Origin: Gemmatimonadota bacterium
GTDB taxonomy: Bacteria > GCA-2686955
Reading direction: 5' to 3'
NCBI GenBank assembly: GCA_002686955.1
Contig: NYZA01000194.1
Span: 1-13,893, forward strand
Length of the DNA stretch: 13,893 nt
Below the pieces are notes generated by a model. That model saw only the letters and a program-made list of their open reading frames with translations, was not told the origin of the DNA and did not search any database. Every line of letters starts with the position of its first letter. Positions within the stretch are counted from its first letter, which is position 1. This document shows positions 1 to 7,749 of this stretch, one piece after another. Position numbers and translations under genes: made by a program.

Positions 1-135
1 AGACGCGTGTTGATGCTGTCGCTACCACCAGTGTTATCGCCATTGATATAAGGTGATAATACCTCATAGCCATCCATACAAGCCTGCATGTATCTGACCG
101 GGAACCAGGGGACGAGATGGGCCGGGGGTCTGCTC
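1..135 (-). other. AT-richer edge segment, possible fragment of an unrelated coding sequence
   Basis: The first ~100 bases are visibly richer in A and T than the rest of the window, which suggests a different origin. On the minus strand one frame stays open through the whole segment and reads, in part, [20 protein letters not shown] before running off the window edge. No start codon with a ribosome binding site was found and I do not recognise the peptide. It may be the end of a neighbouring gene, a foreign fragment or chance. It lies just downstream of the stop of the minus-strand beta-helix gene. Confidence 0.2.
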
Positions 136-2016
136 TCACTCCACGTCCACAACCAACAGATTCGTGAGCTCAGACGCCCAATCGCCCATGGGACCTGCCA
201 AGACCTGGAAGGGGTACTCCTCGCCGGCGCTCCATGATGCGGGGACTTCGGCGGCCACCTTCAGAACGCCATCGTCGGGGACAACGCCAAGCTCCCACTC
301 GAGGAGGAGGGGCAGCTCGAGGTAGAGATCCCCGTAGGGAGTCGGCTGGGGCTGATCCTGCATTCCCGAGCCCAACCCGAGCGCGACTGGGTCCCTCCCG
401 GGACGGTCGACCACTCCGATCTCCACCATCTCTCCAGGGACGGCCTCGCCGACGAAGTAGAGGTGCAGATGGAATTCGTCGGCACCGATGTCCACCGCCG
501 CGTCAATTACGCCGTTCACACCAGGCGGCTCGAGGCTCCCGGGACTCCCGCCCGTGATCGGCTCAACATCCGCACGTAGCGAGTCCTCACGATCCCGCCC
601 GTCCAGATTTCGACCGGTCGAGAGCGCCGCGGCGCCCGCGATCCGGGGGTCCCCCTCGAAGTCCACCCCGGGCAGGCGAGGAGCCGAGCTGTAGCCGGCG
701 TCTTTGCACGGGGAGTCCCAGGTCAGGTGAAAATCACCCGCCGGAGGGTCGGCGAAGAGCGGGTTCGCCGTGATCATCCCATCGCCCCAGTTCAGCACGC
801 AGTCCCAGCCCACGTAGATGGAGGTCTGGCCGCCACCGACATCGGAGTAGCTGATGTGGAGCCTGGTGGGCGTGGGAGGGCCCTCTCCCTCAAGCAGCAT
901 CATCTCCGGCCCTCCCGCGGCCTGGTCACCGTAGAAGATGCTGTTCGTGATCGTCAGCTCCGTGCCTTTTGCATAGATCCCACCCCCCTGTGTCGCGACG
1001 TTCATGGCCACGGTGGTATTCACGATCTCCGGGGACGAGCAGGAGTCGAACCTCATCGCTCCACCCCACCTTCCGGTGTTGCCCGCGAAGATGTTGTTGA
1101 CGATCGATGGCGAGCCGTCCGCGCAGTCCATCCCTCCTCCAAGGCCCCCGAAGAACCCGTCGCAGACGTTGCTCGCAATCACGTTCCCGCTGATAGTCGG
1201 CGACGAGAAGAGCGTACACCTGATTCCGCCGCCGTTGTATACCGCCGAGTTCTCCGAGATGACATTGCCCGTCAGATCGGGTGAGGCCTCGTAGCAGCTG
1301 ATTCCGCCACCGAACTTGGCCGAGTTGCCCGAGATTGTGTTGCGGGAGATCACCGGGGAGCAGTCGGCACAGCTGATGCCCCCACCGCTGCCGTTCGGAG
1401 CGGCGTTCCCGGTGATTCTGTTGCCGTGTATCCGCGGCGCTGGGCTTGTGTACCAGCCTCCACAGTGGATCCCGCCGGCATTCATGTTTGAGATGTTGTC
1501 CGATATCACGTTGCCCGTGATGTTGGGCGAGGATCCCTCGAAACAGAGGATCCCCCCTCCAACGTGCTCACAGAAGTTCCCCGCAACGACGTTGCCCCTG
1601 ATGGTCGGTGACGAATCCAGGCAGAATACCCCGCCCCCCCCACGGAACCACGAATGGAGGTTCCCTGTGCCGCCCGTGAGGGTGAAGCTGTCGAGAATGG
1701 CCCCCGTTTGCTCTCCGCTGTCGAAGGTCACGACACTTCCGCGGTTGGGGTCCTCCGGTGCCCCACCGTCGATGACGGTTTCGGCAGGTCCGTCGTCGCT
1801 CCTTAGGAGGATCTCCTTTCCGGAGAAGTCGATGTTCTCCACATACGTTCCGGGCCGGACAACCACCGTGTCGCCGTCGGAAGCCGCGTCGATCGCATCC
1901 TGGATCGTCGCCAGGTCATCGGGGACGTGGATCGTAGCTCCCTGCGCCAGGTTGGCCGCCAGGAAGGAGAGGAGACTCGTGGGAACGAGCTTCAAAGAGA
2001 AGCGTACTCGGCTCAT
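136..2016 (-). CDS. Secreted right-handed parallel beta-helix protein with cysteine ladder and C-terminal beta domain
   Basis: 626 residues. An N-terminal signal peptide (hydrophobic stretch about 9-24, likely cleavage near AQG-AT at 26-28) indicates export. Residues 28-76 carry the usual entry segment of secreted PbH proteins ([17 protein letters not shown], then [14 protein letters not shown]). Residues 127-345 hold at least seven coils of the form GGGI-x-C ... SSP-x-I-x-GNVI-x-x-N, each 25-31 residues long. Cysteines at 132, 158, 185, 216, 241, 267 and 298 recur at the same coil position. DSPC-x-DAG (434-440) and VDIGADEF (508-515) mark the end of the helix. They are separated by an unusual charged insert at about 462-507. 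Residues 516-626 form a beta-rich tail ending [12 protein letters not shown], of a type found behind ADEFH in related proteins. PbH proteins can be polysaccharide lyases, binding proteins or surface repeats; no catalytic residues could be assigned. The start is supported by GGAGG seven bases upstream. It is transcribed away from the IS91 remnant and is probably monocistronic. Confidence 0.9.
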   Translation of the reverse strand: MSRVRFSLKLVPTSLLSFLAANLAQGATIHVPDDLATIQDAIDAASDGDTVVVRPGTYVENIDFSGKEILLRSDDGPAETVIDGGAPEDPNRGSVVTFDSGEQTGAILDSFTLTGGTGNLHSWFRGGGGVFCLDSSPTIRGNVVAGNFCEHVGGGILCFEGSSPNITGNVISDNISNMNAGGIHCGGWYTSPAPRIHGNRITGNAAPNGSGGGISCADCSPVISRNTISGNSAKFGGGISCYEASPDLTGNVISENSAVYNGGGIRCTLFSSPTISGNVIASNVCDGFFGGLGGGMDCADGSPSIVNNIFAGNTGRWGGAMRFDSCSSPEIVNTTVAMNVATQGGGIYAKGTELTITNSIFYGDQAAGGPEMMLLEGEGPPTPTRLHISYSDVGGGQTSIYVGWDCVLNWGDGMITANPLFADPPAGDFHLTWDSPCKDAGYSSAPRLPGVDFEGDPRIAGAAALSTGRNLDGRDREDSLRADVEPITGGSPGSLEPPGVNGVIDAAVDIGADEFHLHLYFVGEAVPGEMVEIGVVDRPGRDPVALGLGSGMQDQPQPTPYGDLYLELPLLLEWELGVVPDDGVLKVAAEVPASWSAGEEYPFQVLAGPMGDWASELTNLLVVDVE

Positions 2017-2023
2017 GCTGAGA

Positions 2024-2028
2024 CCTCC
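2024..2028 (-). promoter_or_regulatory. Shine-Dalgarno of the minus-strand beta-helix gene
   Basis: The plus strand reads CCTCC here, so the minus strand reads GGAGG followed by seven bases and the ATG at 2014-2016. This fixes the start just before the signal peptide. Confidence 0.75.
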
Positions 2029-2305
2029 GCACAGTCCGTGTGGGTTCCCGACCGATGACGGGGGGATTGCGGTGCCGGCATCGATGCCCTGGGAGTCGCT
2101 CGGATTCGAAGGGCCGGTGGGGCCGGGTTGTTGATCGCTTCCGCCTCGGTGGGCTCCCCATTCCGGCTCGTGCAGCTCTCATAGTAACCACCGATACCGG
2201 AGGCGTGTTCCGGTGACGCAGGGACGGCAGCTCGGTGTGTCCGAGCCCCAGTGCGGGTCGGTGACGTTCGAGCAGCGCTTTGGCTCCGACTTGCGCGTCA
2301 ACCCC

Positions 2306-2333
2306 CCGATGGGCTGCGGGCGGAGCCCATCGG
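2306..2333. repeat. Perfect 10-bp hairpin inside the IS91 remnant
   Basis: CCGATGGGCT at 2306-2315 is the exact inverse complement of AGCCCATCGG at 2324-2333, with an 8-base loop. It lies directly after the RVNP codons, where the transposase HUH motif is expected, and is followed four bases later by a second hairpin. Confidence 0.6.
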
Positions 2334-2336
2334 CTC

Positions 2337-2373
2337 GGACTTGGAGCTGACCGCTCCGCGGCAGCTCAAGTCC
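2337..2373. repeat. 12-bp hairpin with one bulge inside the IS91 remnant
   Basis: GGACTTGGAGCTG (2337-2349) pairs with CAGCTCAAGTCC (2362-2373), with a single extra G bulged on the left arm and a 12-base GC-rich loop. GGCTCGGACTTG before and within it also resembles GGCTCCGACTTG at 2282-2293, so part of it may be a short duplication of transposase sequence. Confidence 0.55.
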
Positions 2374-3102
2374 TCGACCACGTTCTCGCATTGGACGGGG
2401 TGTACTCCGGCACGGACGGTGAGGATCCCGAGTTCCACCGGGTCCCCGGACCGACGGCAGCGGAGCTCGACCAGCTGGCCGCGACCGTCCACCGCCGGGT
2501 GCTCCGAGCGCTTCGCAAAGGTGGCTGGGTGGACGAGGAGGGGCACTGGGTCAGTAACGGCGAAGAGCCTTCCTTATGTAGGCAACGTGCGGTACCGGTT
2601 CAAGCGCCCCTGGAGGAACGGCACCACCCACGTCGACTATCGGCCTCTCGAGTTCCTGGAGCGGCTGACGGCACTAGTGCCGTTGCCCCGCTTGCACCTG
2701 ATCCACTTCCATGGCGTGCTCGCACCGCGGTCGCGGCTCCGCCCCCTCGTCGTGCCCGCGCCGCCCCGGACGGATCGGCCTTGCGCCCACCAAGCCCGGA
2801 GGGACGACGCCTCGGTCACGCTCACCAACGACCAAGACCCGCCCCCCGACATCCCGGACTTCCCCGCGCGTCAGCTCTCGAAGAGGACTTGGGCGGAGCT
2901 AATCGCCCGGCCGTTTGGAGCCGACCCACTGAAATGCCCCCGATGTGAGGACGGCCGTATGCGGATCGTGTCCTTCATCACGAAGGGCGAGACAATCCGG
3001 AAGATCCTCGAGGCCGTTGAACTGCCCACCGAGCCTCCGCGCCCCCCTCTCTGCCAACATGCGTGAGACATTTTCCCATCCCGCAATTAGTGTAGACGGG
3101 CG

Positions 3103-3110
3103 AGAGGTGA
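3103..3110 (+). promoter_or_regulatory. Shine-Dalgarno-like AGAGGTGA before a TTG start
   Basis: AGAGGTGA lies six bases upstream of the TTG at 3117, a good match to the 3' end of 16S rRNA. It supports the TTG start over the ATG at 3138, although neither start yields a signal peptide. Confidence 0.4.
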
Positions 3111-3116
3111 CGCACC

Positions 3117-4511
3117 TTGTCGAGAGAGAAGCAGAGCATGACCGGTGGGGCCTTCTCCACTGTCCACGACGTGCCCGACGAATTCGCCTCTATCGGAGCC
3201 GCCGTCGATGCCGCCGCGATCGGCGACACTGTACGAATCGCTCCGGGGCTGTGGACAGAGAACCTGGGCCTCGGCGAGAAGGGCTTGTTGCTCACTGGAA
3301 CCGCGCCGGGCAATCCCGCAATCGTGGCGCAGACCGTGATCGACGGCTCGGCCGAAGTGGCGCCGACCGTGTGGATTGGAGGTTCCGGAACTCTGCCGGT
3401 GCGTCTGAGAGGGCTGACTGTCCAAGGTGGCGCGGGGGCTCTCGTGTCCACTCCTCACTGGCGTCGCATCGGGGGCGGCGTCTATTGCGAGAGCGGCGAG
3501 CTGACGATCGATCATTGCCGCATTGCCGACAACCGTTTTGGGAGCGGATCCGCGGCGGGAGGCGGCATCTTCGTTGGCGAAGCTGGGGCGCTCACGGTTC
3601 GGGCGAGCAGCCTCGTGGACAATCGGGCGAATGAGGGTGGGGGGCTTGCGGTGGAGGGCGGCTCGGCAGTGCTGCGACTGGTCCGGATCGCCAACAACAG
3701 CGCGGACGAGGGCGGGGGCATTCGCATAAGTGCCGGTGGGGAGCTGGATGCCGAGGATTGTGTCTTCGAGGCCAACGGTCCCGATCAGTTCGATTACCCG
3801 TGGCTGCGAGGCGGCGCGGTCTTCTGTGGCAGCGGCGGCGAGATTCGGCTTATTCGTTGCGATCTGTTCGACAACCATGCTGACAACGGGGGCGCCGTCG
3901 CCAGCCAAGGGTATTTCGAGATGCGCGGTGGCACGATTGCGAGGAATCGAGCCAACTCGGGGGGCGGTGGACTGCTCATCCTCTCCTCCGGCGCTGCCGA
4001 TCTCGAGGATGTGGTCATCGCCAGGAACTGGGCGCTTTGGCGAGGCGCCGCAATCAACAATGATGGTGGAGGACTGAGGCTCGGCCGGAGCACCGTGGTC
4101 ATGAATGGTGGCGGCGACGTCATCGCCCAATCCGGGAACGCCTGGGCCGAGATCAGCAACTCCATGCTCTGGAGCAATGCATCCGGTGGCGTCACCATGG
4201 GAAACGACCTCTGGGCCTGGAGCAGCGACGCCACTCAGCTCAGTTACTGCCTGGGTCCAGAGGACTTGGTTGGCGAGAGCAACGTGCTGGGTCCCCCTTA
4301 TTTCATCACTTGGCGCGGAAACGAGTTCGTTCTGAGCCCAGGAAGGTGGGGCGATAGCGACGCGGCGCTTCCGCGTTCGCCGGCCATCGACGCGGGGCCC
4401 CCGCGTTTGAGCGATTGGTTGGATTGGCCAAAGGGGTACGACAACGGGCGCCGCAGCGACATCGGCATCCATGGTGGTCCGGGAGGGGTGCTGTGGCAGA
4501 AGAAAGAATGA
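3117..4511 (+). CDS. Parallel beta-helix protein, first of a tandem pair, apparently without signal peptide
   Basis: 464 residues from a TTG start; the ATG at 3138 is the alternative. Residues 15-60 hold the PbH entry segment (TVHDVPDEFASIGAAVDAAA, then GDTVRIAPGLWTENL and LLLTG). Glycine-rich coils follow from about 118 to 335 (GGGVYC, GGGIFVGEAGALTV, EGGGLAVEGGS, EGGGIRIS, GGAVFCGSGG, NGGAVASQG, SGGGGLLILSSG). The end, SPAIDAG (421-427) and RSDIGIHGGPGGVLW (446-460), is the standard terminal segment, so the C-terminus is intact. No hydrophobic leader precedes the entry segment, although relatives are exported. Alignment with the downstream paralog fades just before the GG-x-x-S-x-ATIHDVP region, right where the IS91 remnant ends, so the original 5' end was probably lost. 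TGA overlaps the ATG of the next gene (ATGA). Function is unknown: a structural or carbohydrate-binding role is possible but not shown. It may be expressed poorly or retained in the cytoplasm. Confidence 0.75.
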   Translation: MSREKQSMTGGAFSTVHDVPDEFASIGAAVDAAAIGDTVRIAPGLWTENLGLGEKGLLLTGTAPGNPAIVAQTVIDGSAEVAPTVWIGGSGTLPVRLRGLTVQGGAGALVSTPHWRRIGGGVYCESGELTIDHCRIADNRFGSGSAAGGGIFVGEAGALTVRASSLVDNRANEGGGLAVEGGSAVLRLVRIANNSADEGGGIRISAGGELDAEDCVFEANGPDQFDYPWLRGGAVFCGSGGEIRLIRCDLFDNHADNGGAVASQGYFEMRGGTIARNRANSGGGGLLILSSGAADLEDVVIARNWALWRGAAINNDGGGLRLGRSTVVMNGGGDVIAQSGNAWAEISNSMLWSNASGGVTMGNDLWAWSSDATQLSYCLGPEDLVGESNVLGPPYFITWRGNEFVLSPGRWGDSDAALPRSPAIDAGPPRLSDWLDWPKGYDNGRRSDIGIHGGPGGVLWQKKE

Positions 4512-5591
4512 GATCGGCTCCGCACATCAAGAAGGGCCATGCCCCCAAATCTCGCACGTGGCCGCTGCCGATCGCAACGATCACGGTCATCGGCGGCCCC
4601 TCGGTCGCCACGATTCACGACGTGCCCGGCGATTTCGCGACGATTTGGAGCCGCCGTCGATGCCGCCGCCAATGGCGACACTGTGCGGATCGCTCCTGGG
4701 CTGTGGACCGAGAACCTGGAACTAGGCGACAAAGACCTCTTGCTCACCGGCCCCGCACCGGGCAATCCCACGATGATCGTGCGAACCGTGGTCGATGGTT
4801 CGGCCGAGATGGCGCCGACCGTGTGGATCGGGCGCACGGGGACTTTGCCGGTACATCTGAGAGGACTCACCATCCAAGGCGGCAGCGGTGCGCTGGTTTC
4901 GACACCTCACTGGCGTCGCATCGGAGGTGGAGTTCTCTGCGAAAGCGGCGAGCTGGAAATCGATCGGTGCCGTATTGTCGACAACGACACCGGAGGAGGA
5001 TCCGCGGCTGGAGGAGGCATCTTTGTTGGCGAGGCGGGAGAGCTGCTGCTCCAAGCGAGCACTTTGGCCAACAACAACGCCGAGAGAGGTGGAGGGATTG
5101 CCGTGGAAGGCGGTTCCGCTGTGTTGCGGATGGTTCGGATCTCCGGCAACACTGCGCCGGACGACGGGGCTGGTGCGCACGTCACCGATTGGAGACGCTT
5201 GGAGGCCGATCAGTGTTCGTTCGAGAGCAATCGAACGACAGCGTACGTCTACTCAGAGCTCGGTGGCGGGGCGATCAGCATCGATCGTGGCGGTGAAGTG
5301 AGCTTGGACCGATCCGATCTGGTCGGCAACCGGGCCCTGCAGGGCGGCGCTGTCGCCAACGCGGCGAGCTTCGAAATGCGTGGGGGCTCCATTGTGGGCA
5401 ACGAGGCCAACAGGTACGGCGGAGCGCTCCAGGTCTTCGCTGCAGGAAGGGCGCTTCTCGATGGAGTGGTTATCGCAAAGAACTGGGCCCTTTGGAACGG
5501 CGGAGCCATCCAAAACGACGGAGAGCAGCGCGGATCGACCGGGCCGATCACGAGCCCGGTGAGAGCTGGCCCTGGTGCTTGCCGTCGGTGA
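4508..5591 (+). pseudogene. Second tandem parallel beta-helix gene, frameshifted and truncated at the 3' end
   Basis: The ATG at 4508-4510 overlaps the TGA of the preceding gene. The first frame encodes MRSAPHIKKGHAPKSRTW, a moderately hydrophobic stretch (LPIATITVIGG), and then ATIHDVPGDFATI. At the TTT run 4644-4646 there is one base more than in the paralog (ATTTGGAGCC against ATCGGAGCC), and the homologous sequence continues in the next frame as GAAVDAAANGDTVRIAPGLW. From there it follows the upstream protein closely (VSTPHWRRIGGGV, AAGGGIFVGEAGEL, GGGIAVEGGSAVLRMVRI). Homology stops near 5525 after GGAIQNDGE, about 140 residues before the expected end. The frame then reads 22 unrelated residues to the stop at 5589-5591. 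The weak leader could be the signal peptide that the upstream copy lacks. The frameshift could be a sequencing error, but the missing end argues for a pseudogene. It overlaps the 3' end of the convergent glycosidase gene. Confidence 0.75.
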
Positions 5592-7749
5592 TCCGTCCGC
5601 GCCGAAGCTCCAGCACGGTCCGCCGGTGGGCCCGGAGCAGCGTCTCGTAGGCTTGTCGGTCACGGGACTCGGTCTCGATCGACGGATCCCGGGCCCGCCC
5701 CTCCAGCTCCTGCGCCCAGGCGACCATCTCGGGGACCGGGTCACCCGTGTCCACGTCGTAGTAGCGCCAGTCGCGCCACGCGCCGTTCTCTTCCTTGGCC
5801 ACGTTGAAGTAGGTCATCTGCACCGGGGGAAGAGGCGTTCGCAGGGCCACCACGTCACCCAGCGCCCAGTTGCCGAGCTGCCCCTTCTCGTACTGGGCGC
5901 CGGGGAGGGTGTAGAAGCCGTACTCGGTGATCGCCAGGGGCAGGGACGGAGCCCGTGCATGAAGAATCGCCGAGGCGGTCGCGAAGATCTCGTTGTACGT
6001 CGTGACGTCGAGCCCATAGCCGGACTCGAAGCCCTGGAGGCCCACGATCTCCACCGCGTCCTCGCCGGGGAAGGCCGCCACGGCCTCGCGGAGGGCACCG
6101 GGGGCCCCGGGGGTGGCCGCGATGCAGTAGACGAGCGCGACGTTGGCGGCAGCGGCGTCGTCGCGGAGCCCGGCGATCCGGCGCAGGGCGTCCGACACCC
6201 GCTCCGGCGCCCCGAAGGCGGACCACGGGTACCACCAGCCGTTCGCCTCGTGGAGCGGGGCGATCTCCACGCGTCGCCCGAGCGTGGCGAGCTCCCCGAA
6301 GAGGGTGCCGAAGAACTCGTCGTAGCCCCCGGCGGCGATGTCGCCGAGCACGTCCTGCTGCCCAGCGGGCCACATCTCGAGCGTGACGTGGGGCGTCGTG
6401 CCGGCGTCCACGATCGCTTCGACGTTGGTCACGATGGACGGAACCGCCCCGAGCTCCGCGCCGGTGATGCCGTGGAAGTACTTGAAGAGCGTCGTCGGCT
6501 GGTCGAGGAAGCGGTCCGACAGGGGATTGTCGGGCTCCGGCGCCGCGTCCGAGACCGGGTCGTTCGACCAGAAGGTGTTCTGGGCCGAGTGACGCGCCGG
6601 TGACGCTCGAACGAAGGCGAGGTCGAAGAGGGCAAGGGATCCCCGGCGGGAGTAGGGAAGGCCGCCGTCCCTCGCGGCGAACTTGAGGTGTCGCAGCTTC
6701 GCCAGGTCCAGGGCGGGGTTCGCGTCCTGGAAGCGCGACAGAGGGATCGAGACCCGCTGCTCGCTGGAGGTGATCTCGCCGATGTCGATCTGCAGGTGCG
6801 CCTCGTTGCCGAACCCGTCGGGACCTTCGTGCACGTCTTCGAGCACGACGTAGAGGAGGGGCGCCCCGTCCGGGTCCACCGTCCAGCCCGCGACGGAGAA
6901 GGCCAGCTGCACTCGTTCTCCCGACAAGTCGCTCCCCAGCCCGTCCGCGAGGCGCGCCACGAATCCGACCCACGAGTGGGCATCGATCTCCTCGTTCCAG
7001 TACAGCAGCACGTAGCGCCGCCCCAGGTCGAAGTCGGGCGCGTCGTAGCTGTCGTCGTCCTGCACGTCCACGCCGAGCCCGGGCACTCCCTGCGGGTAAA
7101 AGGTGTCGCGAATGAACTGCTCCTGCGCCGGATCGCCGAGGTCGATCTCGAGATCGCTGCGAATCACGCGGTGCTCGTGGCCGAGGACGCGGTAGCGTCC
7201 CACCCGCCCGCGGCCGTCCACCACCGCGCCGGGAGGGACGTCACTGGGCGAGATGCCGTAGAGGATCGCCCTGACTGGTCGGTCCGGCGTCGCCAGGGCC
7301 AGGGCATCGAAGGGCTCCCGCAGGCGATCGGCGGAGACCCCGATGGAGTCCGGACGCGCCACCACGAGGTATGCGCGGCGCAGGTCCCAGTCAGGGCCCC
7401 CCAGGGGACCCGTCCCCGCGATCGCCAGCTCCTGCCACTCCACGTCTTCGCTCCGAAACGGGCTGCCATCGCGGACCATGAAGTAGAGGGGATCCCCGAG
7501 CTCGTCCGTGAAGGAGTAGCCCTCGCCATAACCCCCTTGGAATCCCCAGCTCCCGTCGAGCTCGTGCAGCCCGCTCGTCTCGAACGCCGACTGCAGGTGG
7601 TCCCGGAACGCCGCCTCGTCCGGGGCCAGCACGTCCCCCCATCCGAACTCGATGGCGGGCTGCAGCGCGCTGGCCGGCGTCCCCAGGAGGAGAACCCAAA
7701 GAACCGAGGGCAACCCCACTCGAAGCAGCGATCCACATCGGTCACTCAT
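5548..7749 (-). CDS. Secreted GH26-like glycoside hydrolase with N-terminal carbohydrate-binding-like region
   Basis: 733 residues with a signal peptide (hydrophobic core about 11-23, cleavage near ASA-LQ at 27-29). Residues about 390-690 resemble glycoside hydrolase family 26 (clan GH-A, mostly beta-mannanases and related endo-enzymes). VTNVEAIVDAGTTPHVTLEMW (441-460) leads into GGYDEFFGTLFGELATLGRR. The hallmark block IAPLHEANGWWYPW (496-509) places the acid/base Glu at 501 beside His500. ITEYGF (607-612) supplies the nucleophile Glu609. The 108-residue spacing agrees with characterised GH26 enzymes. Residues about 200-382 look like a beta-sandwich carbohydrate-binding module, ending in LRHLKFAARDG ... 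LFDLAFVRA. Residues 30-190 are unassigned. Substrate cannot be told from sequence; a beta-mannan or mixed-linkage glucan is the family expectation. The Shine-Dalgarno is weak (GAGG four bases before ATG). It has no operon partner: the next plus-strand gene is convergent and broken. Confidence 0.85.
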   Translation of the reverse strand: MSDRCGSLLRVGLPSVLWVLLLGTPASALQPAIEFGWGDVLAPDEAAFRDHLQSAFETSGLHELDGSWGFQGGYGEGYSFTDELGDPLYFMVRDGSPFRSEDVEWQELAIAGTGPLGGPDWDLRRAYLVVARPDSIGVSADRLREPFDALALATPDRPVRAILYGISPSDVPPGAVVDGRGRVGRYRVLGHEHRVIRSDLEIDLGDPAQEQFIRDTFYPQGVPGLGVDVQDDDSYDAPDFDLGRRYVLLYWNEEIDAHSWVGFVARLADGLGSDLSGERVQLAFSVAGWTVDPDGAPLLYVVLEDVHEGPDGFGNEAHLQIDIGEITSSEQRVSIPLSRFQDANPALDLAKLRHLKFAARDGGLPYSRRGSLALFDLAFVRASPARHSAQNTFWSNDPVSDAAPEPDNPLSDRFLDQPTTLFKYFHGITGAELGAVPSIVTNVEAIVDAGTTPHVTLEMWPAGQQDVLGDIAAGGYDEFFGTLFGELATLGRRVEIAPLHEANGWWYPWSAFGAPERVSDALRRIAGLRDDAAAANVALVYCIAATPGAPGALREAVAAFPGEDAVEIVGLQGFESGYGLDVTTYNEIFATASAILHARAPSLPLAITEYGFYTLPGAQYEKGQLGNWALGDVVALRTPLPPVQMTYFNVAKEENGAWRDWRYYDVDTGDPVPEMVAWAQELEGRARDPSIETESRDRQAYETLLRAHRRTVLELRRGRITDGKHQGQLSPGS

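Larger units (their letters stand above)
2213..3066 (+). pseudogene. Decayed IS91-family (Y2 transposase) gene remnant
   Basis: Three plus-strand frames together resemble an IS91-type rolling-circle transposase. In one frame, about 2213-2300, it reads QCGSVTFEQRFGSDLRVNP, the segment that precedes the HUH motif in this family. A second frame, about 2376-2560, reads HVLALDGVYS and then a stretch ending RVLRALRKGGWVDEEGH. A third frame, about 2586-3066, reads VRYRFKRPWRNGTTHV, PRLHLIHFHGVLAPRSRLRP, and then the C-terminal zinc-type and tail segment (CPRCEDGRMRIVSFITKGET) to a TGA at 3064-3066. The HUH motif itself is replaced by hairpin sequence. The central region that normally holds the catalytic tyrosines, between GHW and the RPWRDGTTH-like block, is missing, as is the N-terminal zinc-finger part. 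It cannot encode an active transposase. Family assignment rests on recognised conserved blocks; the exact left end of the element is not visible. Confidence 0.8.

Noticed and set aside
1100-1640. Regularly spaced repeats as a CRISPR-like array
   Set aside because: The periodicity is protein-level (25-31 codons per beta-helix coil) with diverged DNA, not identical repeats with unique spacers.
2077-2088. 12-bp palindrome GGCATCGATGCC as an operator
   Set aside because: Palindromes of this size are expected a few times by chance in a GC-rich window this long, and no promoter elements flank it.
3087-4472. 461-codon minus-strand open frame
   Set aside because: Antisense shadow of the plus-strand beta-helix gene, whose glycine-rich coils and homology to the downstream copy establish the coding strand.
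4640-4650. Programmed +1 frameshift in the second beta-helix copy
   Set aside because: The TTT run is not a recognised slippery signal with a stop or stimulatory element, and the gene is also truncated, so mutation or sequencing error is simpler.
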